A stretch of DNA of 64,000 nt from Eubacterium sp. (GCA_022511225.1 JAFLRZ010000011.1:1-64000), one strand, 5' to 3'. Shown: positions 53,356 to 63,245, counted from the first letter of the stretch. Program-made: numbers and translations. Notes: generated by a model from the letters alone, not told the origin.

Positions 53356-55084
53356 AAAGCTTGCAAAATATATGAAAGGTCTGTGGGGGCTTGCACTGAT
53401 AAGCGCCTCGGGTATGATTATTGAAGCAATATGCGAGCTTGCCATGCCGTCGCTTGCAAGTGCAATTTATGAAAGCGTAAATTCAGGAGAAGCTACAAAC
53501 GGCAGTTTACTCAAGATGGGTGCTTTTATGCTGGGCCTTGCCGTTATAGGTCTTTGCGGAGGTCTTGGCACAATGAAAAGCTCGGCAGTTGCCAGCCAGC
53601 GTTTTTCGTTCAGGCTTCGTAATGACGTGTACAGAAAAATCAGTAATTTTTCTTTCAAGAATATTGATACTTTTTCTACAGCATCACTTACGACGAGAAT
53701 GACAAACGATATAACAATGCTTCAAAACGTTGTTATGATGGGACTTCGTATTCTTGTAAGAGGTCCTGCACTGCTCGTTGTTTCCGCAGTTTTTGCAATC
53801 AAGATTAATCCGAGAATGTCATTGATACTTCTTGCAATGCTTCCGATTGTTATAATCATAATAGTTATTGCTCTTAAGTTTGGATTCCCGATGTTCCAGA
53901 AAATGCAGAAAAAGGTTGACAACGTAAACAGAGTTGTTCAGGAAAACCTTATCGGCATAAGAGTAGTAAAGGCGTTCGTGCGTGAGGAGCACGAAAAGAA
54001 GAAGTTTCACGGTGTGTCCGACGATTTAGCTGCACAGGGCGCAAAGGCATCAGGTATGATTGTAACCGTTATGCCTATTCTTATGCTTATGTTCAATGCC
54101 GTCGTTGTTTTCATCTATTACAAAGGTGCTCACAGTGCATATAACGGCGATATGGACGTAAGCGAGATTTCCATTTTTGCTTCATATATAACACAGATTG
54201 TTATGAATCTTATGATGATTTCGATGATGTTTCTTATGCTTGCAAGAGGTAAGGCATGCGGTGACCGTGTTGTTGAGGTTATCGACACAGAGATTGACAT
54301 TACAAACGGCGAAAATCCGTACGTTCCGCAGTCACCAATGGGCAAGGTTGAATTCAGAAACGTAAGCTTCAGATATTCAGCCGACACTCACGGCGATAAC
54401 ATTCTCGAAAATATTTCATTTACCGCCGAGGCAGGACAGAAAATAGGTATCGTAGGCGGTACGGGAAGCGGTAAATCGAGCCTTGTAAATCTTATTCCAA
54501 GACTGTATGATGCATCGGCAGGTCAGGTGCTTGTTGATGACGTTGACGTAAAGGAATACGACCTTGTGGCACTCAGAGATATGATTGGAGTTGTGCTTCA
54601 GAAGAACGTACTTTTCAGCGGTACGATAAAAGAAAATATCCGCTGGGGTAAGCAGGATGCTACGGAAGACGACATAATCTCAGCGTGCAAGGCAGCGCAG
54701 GCACACGATTTCATCACGGCTCAGCCTGACGGCTACGACACAAATCTTGCACAGGGCGGACTCAACCTCTCAGGCGGTCAGAAGCAGAGGCTCTGCATCG
54801 CAAGAGCTATGATTAAAAAGCCTAAAATTCTTATTCTTGATGACTCGACAAGTGCTGTAGATACCGATACAGAGGCTAAAATCAGAGAAAGCTTCAACAC
54901 CTCTCTTTCCGGCACGACTGTATTTATAATCGCGCAGAGAATTTCATCAGTTATGGATGCGGACAAAATTCTTGTAATTGATGACGGCGAAATTAAGGGT
55001 ATCGGAAATCACGAAGAGCTTATGCAAAGCAATGAGATTTATCAGGAAATTTACAATACTCAGCAGAAAGGGGTGCTTGAATAA
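53348..55084 (+). CDS. ABC transporter, fused TM-ATPase (half 1 of probable heterodimer)
   Basis: Walker A VGGTGSGKSSLVNLIPRLYDA; LSGGQKQRLCIARAMIKKPKILILDDSTSAVD. Confidence 0.95.
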   Translation: MIKKLAKYMKGLWGLALISASGMIIEAICELAMPSLASAIYESVNSGEATNGSLLKMGAFMLGLAVIGLCGGLGTMKSSAVASQRFSFRLRNDVYRKISNFSFKNIDTFSTASLTTRMTNDITMLQNVVMMGLRILVRGPALLVVSAVFAIKINPRMSLILLAMLPIVIIIIVIALKFGFPMFQKMQKKVDNVNRVVQENLIGIRVVKAFVREEHEKKKFHGVSDDLAAQGAKASGMIVTVMPILMLMFNAVVVFIYYKGAHSAYNGDMDVSEISIFASYITQIVMNLMMISMMFLMLARGKACGDRVVEVIDTEIDITNGENPYVPQSPMGKVEFRNVSFRYSADTHGDNILENISFTAEAGQKIGIVGGTGSGKSSLVNLIPRLYDASAGQVLVDDVDVKEYDLVALRDMIGVVLQKNVLFSGTIKENIRWGKQDATEDDIISACKAAQAHDFITAQPDGYDTNLAQGGLNLSGGQKQRLCIARAMIKKPKILILDDSTSAVDTDTEAKIRESFNTSLSGTTVFIIAQRISSVMDADKILVIDDGEIKGIGNHEELMQSNEIYQEIYNTQQKGVLE

Positions 55085-56940
55085 TGCCGCCAATGGGACC
55101 TCCGGGCAGAAAATTAGGACCGTCAAAGCCAAAAAATGCAAAAAAAACCTTTGGCAGAGTTCTTGGATATATGGGCAGAAGCAAATTCCTGCTTATCATA
55201 GTATTCGTAACGCTTATACTGAGCACCTTCTGCTCAATCCGTGCTTCATACTACATAAAGCCTGTGCTGAATATAGTTGAGCAGACTATCAAAAACGGTA
55301 CGTTTCTCGACGAGGGTGTGCCGCAGCTTATAAAAAAGCTCATTACAGTTTCGGTATTTTTTATCGGTACGGCAATCTTTTCATTTATCCAAAGTAAGAT
55401 TATGGTAAAAATCGCGTACAAGACGACTAACCTTGTGCGTAAGGATTTATTTGACCATATGCAGACCCTGCCGCTGAGATATTTTGACTCAGAAACGCAC
55501 GGCGAAATAATGAGCCGATTTACAAACGATGTGGACAATATGCAGATGATGCTTGAACAGTCTATGGTACAGCTTGTATCGTCAATCTGCACATTCATCG
55601 GTATTGTAATTGCTATGGTAAGCCTTAGTCCGATACTTTTCGGTATTGCACTTATATTCCTTGCTATTATGGTAATTGCAGTTACAAACATAGGCAAGAA
55701 GTCGAGAAAATATTTCCGTGCCCAGCAGAACAAGTTAGGTATAATGAACGGAAATATTGAGGAGTCTATCGAGGGACTTAAGGTTATAAAGGTATTCAAC
55801 CACGAGAAACAGGCAATAGAGGAATTTGAACAGACGAACGAGGATTTCCGCAAGGTTGCCACGAATGCAAACTTCTTCTCGGGTATGATGGGACCGTGCT
55901 CTACGGGTATTAATAATGCAAGCTATGCAACTGTCGCAATGGTAGGCGGAGTGCTTGCACTTACCGGCAGAATCGATATCGGTACGTATTTCGCATTTTT
56001 AGGATATTCAAAGCAGTTCACACAGCCTATCAATCAGATTGCAAACCAGATGAACGTTATTTTTTCTGCTCTTGCAGGTGCAGAAAGAGTTTTTGCAATT
56101 ATGGATATGCAAAGTGAAATTGACGAGGGTACTGTTACCCTTGTTGAGGAAAAAACGGATAACGGCAAAAAGTGGTACTGGATTGACGGTGAAGAGCGTA
56201 TTGCCGTTGAGGGCAACGTTATATTTAAGGACGTGGATTTCAGCTACGTTCCTGAAAAGCAGGTACTTAAAAACATAAACCTCTGGGCGAATGCAGGGCA
56301 GAAAATTGCTTTCGTCGGCTCAACGGGTGCAGGCAAGACGACTATCACAAACCTCATAAACAGATTTTACGATATTCAGAGCGGTACTATCACTTATGAC
56401 GGTATCGACATAAAGAGAATAAAAAAGAATGACCTCAGAAGAAGCCTTGCAATAGTTTTGCAGGACACTCATATGTTTACAGGTACTATTCTCGACAATA
56501 TCCGCTACGGACGGCTTGATGCTACGGACGAGGAATGTATTGAAGCGGCAAAGCTTGCTTCGGCTCACTCATTTATCCGCAGACTGCCTGAGGGATATAA
56601 CACTGAAATCACGGGTGACGGCGGTAATCTTTCTCAGGGACAGAGGCAGCTTCTTGCAATTGCAAGAGCCGCAGTTGCCGGTCCTCCCGTTATGATACTT
56701 GACGAAGCGACTTCTTCTATCGACACTCGTACAGAGCTTCATATTGAGCACGGTATGGATAGGCTTATGATAGGCAGAACCGTATTTGTCATTGCTCACA
56801 GGCTTTCAACCGTACGAAACGCAAACGCTATTATGGTGCTTGAAAACGGCGAAATCATCGAGCGAGGCGATCACGAGGCTCTCCTTGCGCTCAAGGGCAG
56901 ATACTACGCACTTTGCACAGGAAAGGCAAAGCTGAGTTAA
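55084..56940 (+). CDS. ABC transporter, fused TM-ATPase (half 2 of probable heterodimer)
   Basis: Walker A VGSTGAGKTTITNLINRFYD; LSQGQRQLLAIARAAVAGPPVMILDEATSSID; 1-nt junction with half 1. Confidence 0.95.
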   Translation: MPPMGPPGRKLGPSKPKNAKKTFGRVLGYMGRSKFLLIIVFVTLILSTFCSIRASYYIKPVLNIVEQTIKNGTFLDEGVPQLIKKLITVSVFFIGTAIFSFIQSKIMVKIAYKTTNLVRKDLFDHMQTLPLRYFDSETHGEIMSRFTNDVDNMQMMLEQSMVQLVSSICTFIGIVIAMVSLSPILFGIALIFLAIMVIAVTNIGKKSRKYFRAQQNKLGIMNGNIEESIEGLKVIKVFNHEKQAIEEFEQTNEDFRKVATNANFFSGMMGPCSTGINNASYATVAMVGGVLALTGRIDIGTYFAFLGYSKQFTQPINQIANQMNVIFSALAGAERVFAIMDMQSEIDEGTVTLVEEKTDNGKKWYWIDGEERIAVEGNVIFKDVDFSYVPEKQVLKNINLWANAGQKIAFVGSTGAGKTTITNLINRFYDIQSGTITYDGIDIKRIKKNDLRRSLAIVLQDTHMFTGTILDNIRYGRLDATDEECIEAAKLASAHSFIRRLPEGYNTEITGDGGNLSQGQRQLLAIARAAVAGPPVMILDEATSSIDTRTELHIEHGMDRLMIGRTVFVIAHRLSTVRNANAIMVLENGEIIERGDHEALLALKGRYYALCTGKAKLS

Positions 56941-57136
56941 GTACAGGCAAATATTTAAACATTTTATTTTGTGTTTTTTAGTATCACAGGTCAAAAAAAG
57001 TACAATACTTTGTGGTTTGTAAAAATTTTCCATAATAAGAAAAATATTATTTTAAAAAAACTCTTTACTTTATCAATACTCAGTGATATAATTTAGCTAT
57101 ATGATTATGTAAATTTATTGATAGAGGTGTTTATCT

Positions 57137-57694
57137 ATGAAAAAACTTATCGTAATGGTTCTTTCTCTTGTTATGGTATTAACTACTATGGCTGTATACA
57201 CTGTTCCTGCGATGGCAAAGGATGCTGTTATCAGCCCTACCGCTACTACTGCAACCGAAAAGAAAAAGCCTTCTCTTCACGTTAACGGCTCAAACGCAGA
57301 TGGAGATATCACTTTCACTGAAGATCCTAACAACCCCAACAGAGTAACATTTGAGTATACCGGTGACGGTACTGTTAAAGATTGGGAAGACAACCTTGCT
57401 GACGAGCTTGGATTCATTGAGGGTACTGACTATACAGCAGTTATTAATGACGATATGACATATACAATCACCTTTATTTCCGAAGATGCTATTGCTGCTT
57501 GGAATAACGGTCTTGTATGGGTTAATGCTATCGTTGAGTATGACGATGATACAACTTCAACAACCGGCAAGAAGGATCATTCAAACAAGTCACCAAGCAC
57601 TGGTGCACCAACATCAGCAATCGCTGCTACTGTAGCTGTAGCAGGTGCAGGCTTCGCAGTTCTTGCTGCTACAAAGAAGAGAGACGCTGAGTAA
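57137..57694 (+). CDS. Small secreted protein with SPSTG sorting-signal-like C-terminus; candidate sortase substrate
   Basis: Signal peptide MKKLIVMVLSLVMVLTTMAVYTVPAMAKDA; C-term SPSTGAPTSAIAATVAVAGAGFAVLAATKKRDAE (motif, hydrophobic stretch, basic tail). Confidence 0.75.
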   Translation: MKKLIVMVLSLVMVLTTMAVYTVPAMAKDAVISPTATTATEKKKPSLHVNGSNADGDITFTEDPNNPNRVTFEYTGDGTVKDWEDNLADELGFIEGTDYTAVINDDMTYTITFISEDAIAAWNNGLVWVNAIVEYDDDTTSTTGKKDHSNKSPSTGAPTSAIAATVAVAGAGFAVLAATKKRDAE

Positions 57695-57709
57695 TTATAA
57701 AATAAGATT

Positions 57710-57753
57710 AAGCCTGTTTACTGCTTATTTTTAGTTAGTAAACAGGCTTTTTT
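57710..57753 (+). terminator. Hairpin between candidate substrate and sortase
   Basis: AAGCCTGTTTACT gcttatttttagt TAGTAAACAGGCTTTTTT. Confidence 0.8.
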
Positions 57754-57779
57754 AATTGGATAGCACAGAGGTGATAACG

Positions 57780-58589
57780 TTGAACGAAAATGATAATGAG
57801 CTTCAGCAGAATAATGCTGAAAATAAAGATAACAAAAAAAAGCTAAAGCTGATTCTTTTATTTATAATAGTATTTGTTGTCGTTTTCTGCGGTGTATATT
57901 ATGGTATACAGCTCTACTATAATAACAGCAGTAAGCCTGAAATCACTACGACGACTGCTCCGAGTACAACTCAAGGAGCTCAGGAGCTTGCAGAAAATCC
58001 TATCGACTTCAAGTCACTTCAAAAGGAAAATTCCGATATTTACGCATGGATTAAGGTTGACGGCACGAAGATTGACTATCCGATTGTTCAGAGCTTGGAG
58101 GATGACAGCTTTTATCTTAAGCACGATGCTTATACAAAGGAATGGCTCGACAAGGGTGCAGTTTATACCGAAATGATTAATCACAAATCATTTAACGATG
58201 CTATCACCGTGATTTACGGCCATAACGGTTACGGAGATACGATGTTTACAACCCTGCATTATTTTGAAAAAAAGGACTTCTTTGATAAGCATAGTGAATT
58301 CGTTATATATACCAAGGGCAGAAAGCTTACGTATCAGATAATATCCGCCTTCAAATATGATGACAGGCATATTATGAACAGCTTTGATTTTGCAGATATG
58401 TCAGTAGTTGAGGAGTTTCAGTCATTTATTCAGAATCCTGACTCTGCCGTAAAAAACGTAAGAAAGGCTCTTGATACTACTGTTGACAGAAACAGCAATA
58501 TAGTTATACTTTCAACTTGTATAACAAATCAAAAGAGCAACAGATATTTGGTATGTGGAGTATTAGTAAAAGATGAAAAAACCAATTGA
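57780..58589 (+). CDS. Class B-like sortase
   Basis: TTG start with AGAGGTG RBS; N-terminal TM; NPIDFKSLQKENSDIYAWIKVDGTKIDYPIVQ; TVIYGHNGYGDTMFTTLHYF (His); NIVILSTC (Cys); NRYLVCG (Arg). Confidence 0.9.
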   Translation: MNENDNELQQNNAENKDNKKKLKLILLFIIVFVVVFCGVYYGIQLYYNNSSKPEITTTTAPSTTQGAQELAENPIDFKSLQKENSDIYAWIKVDGTKIDYPIVQSLEDDSFYLKHDAYTKEWLDKGAVYTEMINHKSFNDAITVIYGHNGYGDTMFTTLHYFEKKDFFDKHSEFVIYTKGRKLTYQIISAFKYDDRHIMNSFDFADMSVVEEFQSFIQNPDSAVKNVRKALDTTVDRNSNIVILSTCITNQKSNRYLVCGVLVKDEKTN

Positions 58590-59904
58590 TCCAAATCTTA
58601 ATAATTTCGCTGACGGCTTAGAGGATATACTTGATGACGGCAGCTTTAAGTTAAACGATAACGAGAGTGATCAAAGGAAAAGCAACGGAGAGCTTGAAAT
58701 AAAAATCAAGGAAAATCACTATTCAGGTGCTGAGCATCATCACCATTCTTCCCACTCGCACAGTGATCACCACAGTTCACACGAGCACCATTCTTCTCAC
58801 TCACACGGTGAGCATCGCTCCTCGTCACACCATCATTCCTCGCACGAAAGTCACAGTTCGTCATCAAAAAGCAAGAGCAAAAAAGAAAAGAAAAAGCTTC
58901 CTATTGCGGCACGCATTGCAATAGCTATACTTATTATAATATTATTTCTTATTTTTTCGGTCATAGGTTCATTCTTCATTCTCGAGCATATGGGTAAAAG
59001 CGATTTGAAGAACGTCACTACCGAAACAGATTTTAAGGAAACACTTGAATACAACGGCCACACGTATTCATATAACGATGATATGATGGCGGTTGCTTTT
59101 CTCGGTATTGATAAGCGTGATCTTGGAACGGTTGACGGTGCAATCGGTACGGGAGGTCAGTCAGATACAAATATCGTGCTTGCCATTGATTCAAACACAG
59201 GTAAGACGACTGCAATAGCAATCCCCAGAGATACTATTGCCGAGGTTGACCTTTATTCTAACAGCGGATTGTTTTTGCGTTCTGAGGAAATGCAGCTTTG
59301 TCTTAGCTACGCATACGGCGACGGTAAAGCATCCTCTGCGGCTAACACGGTAACTTCTATCAGCCGTGTTCTCGGCAATGTACCTATCAGCAAGTATTTC
59401 TCGCTCGACCTTGACGGTATTGCCGCACTTAATGATGCAATCGGCGGTGTTACGCTTGAGTCACTTTATGATTTCGATAATCTCGGTATTCATAAGGGCG
59501 ACACTATTCACCTTGAGGGTGATATGACGGAAACGTACGTGCGCCAAAGAAGTCTTGATGATATAAATGCTTCTCTTAACAGAACCGAAAGGCAGATTCA
59601 GTATATCAGGGCATTTGCAGGTCAGCTTATTCCGGCAGCGATTGATGATTTCAGCGTTGTGTCAAGACTATATAACACTGCTACTAATTACAGTTCAACC
59701 GACGTTACACTTTCTAACACAACGTACCTTGCTTCTCTCATTCTTTCAAAGAATATCAGAGATTTCGACACTATTACCCTTAAGGGCGAAATGAAGCCGA
59801 GTGACAGAGTTGACGAAAACGGAAACGTCTATGCAGAATTTCATCCTGACAAGGATGCACTTATGGAAACAATTATAAGCGTATTCTATACTCAGGTGGA
59901 TTAA
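58573..59904 (+). CDS. LytR-CpsA-Psr (LCP) family protein with His/Ser-rich N-terminal segment
   Basis: TM LPIAARIAIAILIIILFLIFSVIGSFFIL; LCP core GQSDTNIVLAIDSNTGKTTAIAIPRDT, LEGDMTETYVRQRSLDDINASLNRTERQIQYIRAF; 19 His in residues 55-94. Confidence 0.9.
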   Translation: MKKPIDPNLNNFADGLEDILDDGSFKLNDNESDQRKSNGELEIKIKENHYSGAEHHHHSSHSHSDHHSSHEHHSSHSHGEHRSSSHHHSSHESHSSSSKSKSKKEKKKLPIAARIAIAILIIILFLIFSVIGSFFILEHMGKSDLKNVTTETDFKETLEYNGHTYSYNDDMMAVAFLGIDKRDLGTVDGAIGTGGQSDTNIVLAIDSNTGKTTAIAIPRDTIAEVDLYSNSGLFLRSEEMQLCLSYAYGDGKASSAANTVTSISRVLGNVPISKYFSLDLDGIAALNDAIGGVTLESLYDFDNLGIHKGDTIHLEGDMTETYVRQRSLDDINASLNRTERQIQYIRAFAGQLIPAAIDDFSVVSRLYNTATNYSSTDVTLSNTTYLASLILSKNIRDFDTITLKGEMKPSDRVDENGNVYAEFHPDKDALMETIISVFYTQVD

Positions 59905-59922
59905 TATTTCAAGGAGATAAAT

Positions 59923-60768
59923 ATGAACGATTCAACATTAAAAAAGCTTAATGCTTATGCCACTAAAATCAGAATGGGCATCATTGAGGGTACCTACGGT
60001 GCCAAGGCAGGTCATCCGGGCGGAAGCCTGTCAGCAGCAGATTTGCTTGCTTATCTTTATGAGGAGGAAATGAATATTGACCCTGCCAATCCAAAGGCAG
60101 AGGATCGCGACCGCTTTGTTCTTTCCAAGGGTCACGCTGCTCCGGCACTTTACAGTGCGCTTGCTTACAAGGGCTTCTTCCCTGTTGAAGATTTGCCTAC
60201 ACTCCGTCACATTGACTCATATCTTCAGGGCCATCCGAATATGAACACCGTGCCCGGCATCGATATGTCAACAGGCTCACTCGGTCAGGGCATCAGCGCC
60301 GCAGTAGGTATGGCAAAGGGTGCAAAATATCTCGGCAAGGACAACATCAGAGTTTACACTCTTCTTGGTGACGGCGAAATCGAAGAGGGTCAGGTATGGG
60401 AGGCAATGATGTTTGCCGCTCAGTATAAGCTTGATAATCTTTGTGTTTTCATTGACTGCAACGGACTTCAGATTGACGGTGCGTGCGAAGAGGTTATGAG
60501 CGCAGAGCCTATTGACAAGAAGCTTGAAGCTTTCGGTTTTGAAGTAATGGTTATCGACGGCAACAGTTTTGAAGATATTGAAAAGGCTCTTGACGGCTTC
60601 CACAATGCTGACAAGCCTTTCGGTGTTGTTATGAAAACCGTAAAGGGCAAGGGCGTATCATATATGGAAAACGAAGTCGGCTGGCACGGAAAAGCACCGA
60701 ACGACGAAGAATATAAAATTGCAATGGCTGAGCTTAATGCAAAGCTTGCAGAGATTGAGGAGGCGTAA
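59923..60768 (+). CDS. Transketolase, N-terminal subunit
   Basis: AGHPGGSLSAADLLAYLY; DRFVLSKGHAAPALYSALA; GDGEIEEGQVWEA (TPP). Confidence 0.96.
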   Translation: MNDSTLKKLNAYATKIRMGIIEGTYGAKAGHPGGSLSAADLLAYLYEEEMNIDPANPKAEDRDRFVLSKGHAAPALYSALAYKGFFPVEDLPTLRHIDSYLQGHPNMNTVPGIDMSTGSLGQGISAAVGMAKGAKYLGKDNIRVYTLLGDGEIEEGQVWEAMMFAAQYKLDNLCVFIDCNGLQIDGACEEVMSAEPIDKKLEAFGFEVMVIDGNSFEDIEKALDGFHNADKPFGVVMKTVKGKGVSYMENEVGWHGKAPNDEEYKIAMAELNAKLAEIEEA

Positions 60769-60770
60769 TT

Positions 60771-61712
60771 ATGGCTGATATTAAAAAAATAGCAACCCGT
60801 GACAGCTACGGCAATGCCCTTAAGGAGCTTGCACAGGAGGGTGCAGATAAATTAGTTGTTCTTGACGCTGACCTTTCTGCAGCAACAAAAACCGGAATTT
60901 TCAAAAAGGAATTTCCTGAGCGTCATATCAACTGCGGTATTGCAGAGAGCAATATGCTTTCTGTAGCGGCGGGCTTAAGCACTATGGGACTTGTTCCTTT
61001 TGCTTCAAGCTTTGCAATGTTTGCCGCAGGCAGAGCATTTGAGCAGGTAAGAAATTCTATCGGCTATCCTCAGCTTAACGTTAAAATCGGTGCAACACAC
61101 GCAGGTATCTCTGTAGGCGAGGACGGTGCGTCACATCAGTGCTGCGAGGACTTTGCTCTTATGAGATCTATTCCGGGTATGGTAGTTATCTGCCCTGCTG
61201 ATGACGTTGAAGCAAAGCAGGCAGTAAAGGCTGCTTACAAGCATCAGGGACCTGTTTACCTCAGATTCGGCAGACTTGCCGTTCCTGTATTCCACAATGA
61301 CGACTACAAGTTTGAAATCGGCAAGGGTGAGGTTATCAGCGAAGGTAATGACGTAACAATCATTGCAAACGGACTTATGGTAGCCGAAGCAATCGAGGCA
61401 GGCAAGGCACTTGCAGATAAGGGCATCAGTGCAGAAATCATCAACATTTCAACAATAAAGCCTCTTGACGAGGAGCTTGTGCTTGCTTCAGCAAAGAAAA
61501 CAGGCAAGGTAATCACTGTCGAGGAGCACAGCATTATCGGCGGTCTCGGTGAGGCTGTATGCGCACTCCTTTCCGAAAAGCACCCTGTACCTGTAAAGCG
61601 TATAGGCGTTAATGACGAGTTTGGTCACTCGGGCCCTGCTCTCGACCTTCTCAAGCAGTTTGGTCTTTCAGCCGAAAACATCACCAAGGTTGCAGAGGAG
61701 TTTGTGAAATAA
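60771..61712 (+). CDS. Transketolase, C-terminal subunit
   Basis: ATRDSYGNALKELA; LDADLSAATKTG; NCGIAESNMLSVAAGL; EDGASHQCCEDFALMRSIPGM. Confidence 0.96.
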   Translation: MADIKKIATRDSYGNALKELAQEGADKLVVLDADLSAATKTGIFKKEFPERHINCGIAESNMLSVAAGLSTMGLVPFASSFAMFAAGRAFEQVRNSIGYPQLNVKIGATHAGISVGEDGASHQCCEDFALMRSIPGMVVICPADDVEAKQAVKAAYKHQGPVYLRFGRLAVPVFHNDDYKFEIGKGEVISEGNDVTIIANGLMVAEAIEAGKALADKGISAEIINISTIKPLDEELVLASAKKTGKVITVEEHSIIGGLGEAVCALLSEKHPVPVKRIGVNDEFGHSGPALDLLKQFGLSAENITKVAEEFVK

Positions 61713-61764
61713 TAGAGCAAATATTATATGAATTGGCAGACTTTTAAAAAAGACAGAAAGCGCC

Positions 61765-61799
61765 AAAAAATGCGAGAACGTCGAGTTCTCGCATTTTTT
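61765..61799 (+). terminator. Terminator-like hairpin at the start of dispersed element copy B
   Basis: AAAAAATGCGAGAAC gtcga GTTCTCGCATTTTTT perfect inverted repeat. Confidence 0.85.
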
Positions 61800-61905
61800 C
61801 TTAGCATTTATACAAGACGCTTTACGCGCGGAGCGGTGTGGTCATCGCTCCCTACAGAAATTCCATTCAATAGAACTTCGGCGCGGTTATGCGCTTTTTC
61901 AGAAG
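61765..61905. repeat. Dispersed intergenic element, copy B
   Basis: Hairpin then CTTAGCATT...GCGCGGAGCGGTGTGGTCATCGCTCCCTACAGAAATTCCATTCAATAGAACTTCGGCG; matches copy A at 27.3-27.4 kb. Confidence 0.7.
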
Positions 61906-61910
61906 GCTGT

Positions 61911-62447
61911 TTAATAGTTCTCTGCCTTGATTTCGAAATATGCCTGTGGATGAGCGCATACAGGGCAGATTGCAGGTGCTGCTGTGCCAACAATGATATG
62001 ACCGCAGTTTCTGCACTCCCAAACCTTTACACTGCTCTTCTCAAAAACTTCTGAGTTTTTGATGTTGTTGATAAGAGCACGGTAACGCTCCTCGTGCTGC
62101 TTCTCAATTTCAGCAACCTGACGGAATTTGTGTGCAAGCTCTAAGAAGCCTTCTTCCTCTGCATCCTTTGCAAAGCCTTCATACATATCTGTCCACTCAT
62201 AATTTTCACCTGAAGCAGCAGATTCAAGGTTTGTAAGCGTATCGCTGATACCCTCTAATTCCTTGAACCAAAGCTTTGCGTGCTCCTTTTCGTTGTTTGC
62301 TGTAAGAAGAAACAGCTCGGAAATCTGCTCGAATCCCTCTTTCTTTGCTACTGAAGCAAAATAAGTGTACTTGTTTCTTGCCTCTGACTCGCCCGAAAAA
62401 GCAGCCATAAGGTTCTTTTGTGTTTTTGTGCCATCATACTTACTCAT
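61911..62447 (-). CDS. Rubrerythrin
   Basis: [28 protein letters not shown]; rubredoxin-like [29 protein letters not shown]. Confidence 0.96.
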   Translation of the reverse strand: MSKYDGTKTQKNLMAAFSGESEARNKYTYFASVAKKEGFEQISELFLLTANNEKEHAKLWFKELEGISDTLTNLESAASGENYEWTDMYEGFAKDAEEEGFLELAHKFRQVAEIEKQHEERYRALINNIKNSEVFEKSSVKVWECRNCGHIIVGTAAPAICPVCAHPQAYFEIKAENY

Positions 62448-62470
62448 AAAAATTTCCTCCTAAAATAATT

Positions 62471-63130
62471 TTATTTTGAAGCCATTTCAGCTCTTGCTTC
62501 CTTAATTCTCTGAACAAAAAGCTTACCCGTTTCGGTAATCTTGTCATAATCGCCTGTTTTTGCTCCTGCAATAAGGGATGAGCCTGCGCCGCAAGCAATT
62601 GCGCCTGCCTTAATCCAGTCCTTAACGTTGTCAACGTCAACACCGCCTGACGGCATCATAACTGCATTCGGAATAGGACCGTGAATATCCTTGATAAATG
62701 CAGGGCCTGCAATATCACCCGGAAATACCTTAAGCACGTCTGCACCACATTCCATAGCGCGTACTGCCTCTGTAGGAGTGTAGATACCGGGCATTGACGG
62801 AACGCCGTAGCGGTTACAAGTTCTTACCGTTTCCTCATCAAAGTACGGTGAAACGATGTACTCTGCACCTGCAAGAATTGCGATACGAGCCGTTGCGGCA
62901 TCCATAACCGTGCCTGCGCCGATAATGATTTCACCGCTGTTATACTTAGCCTTCATTGCTTCGATGAGCTTGTCAGCGTGAGGAACAGTAAATGTAAGCT
63001 CAATAGCGGCAACTCCGCCTGCGATACAAGCATCTGTAATCTTTTCAGCCTGCTCAATAGAGGTTGCACGAACTACTGCAACAATGCCGACCTCCTGAAT
63101 TTTTGCCAATGTTTCAATCTTATTAGCCAT
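62471..63130 (-). CDS. eda: KDPG/KHG aldolase (2-keto-3-deoxygluconate-6-phosphate aldolase)
   Basis: GIVAVVRATSIEQAEKITDACIAGGVAAIELTF; IIIGAGTVMDAATARIAILAGAEYIVSPYFD; PGIYTPTEAVRAMECGADVLKVFP. Confidence 0.95.
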   Translation of the reverse strand: MANKIETLAKIQEVGIVAVVRATSIEQAEKITDACIAGGVAAIELTFTVPHADKLIEAMKAKYNSGEIIIGAGTVMDAATARIAILAGAEYIVSPYFDEETVRTCNRYGVPSMPGIYTPTEAVRAMECGADVLKVFPGDIAGPAFIKDIHGPIPNAVMMPSGGVDVDNVKDWIKAGAIACGAGSSLIAGAKTGDYDKITETGKLFVQRIKEARAEMASK

Positions 63131-63245
63131 AATTATTATCTCCTAAATTTTTCAATTAATACTAAAAATTAGTGTGCTTTTTGTGTTTGTATGTGACCGA
63201 GTGGAGTTTTATCAGTAACATAACATAACGGAAAAATACGCAATT

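Noticed and set aside
55251-55862. 203-aa minus-strand ORF with hydrophobic stretches
   Set aside because: Antisense to TM region of the second ABC half; hydrophobicity mirrors the sense strand
59923-61712. Transketolase split into two ORFs as a possible pseudogene
   Set aside because: Separate N- and C-terminal transketolase subunits with their own starts are a normal arrangement in many Firmicutes and archaea
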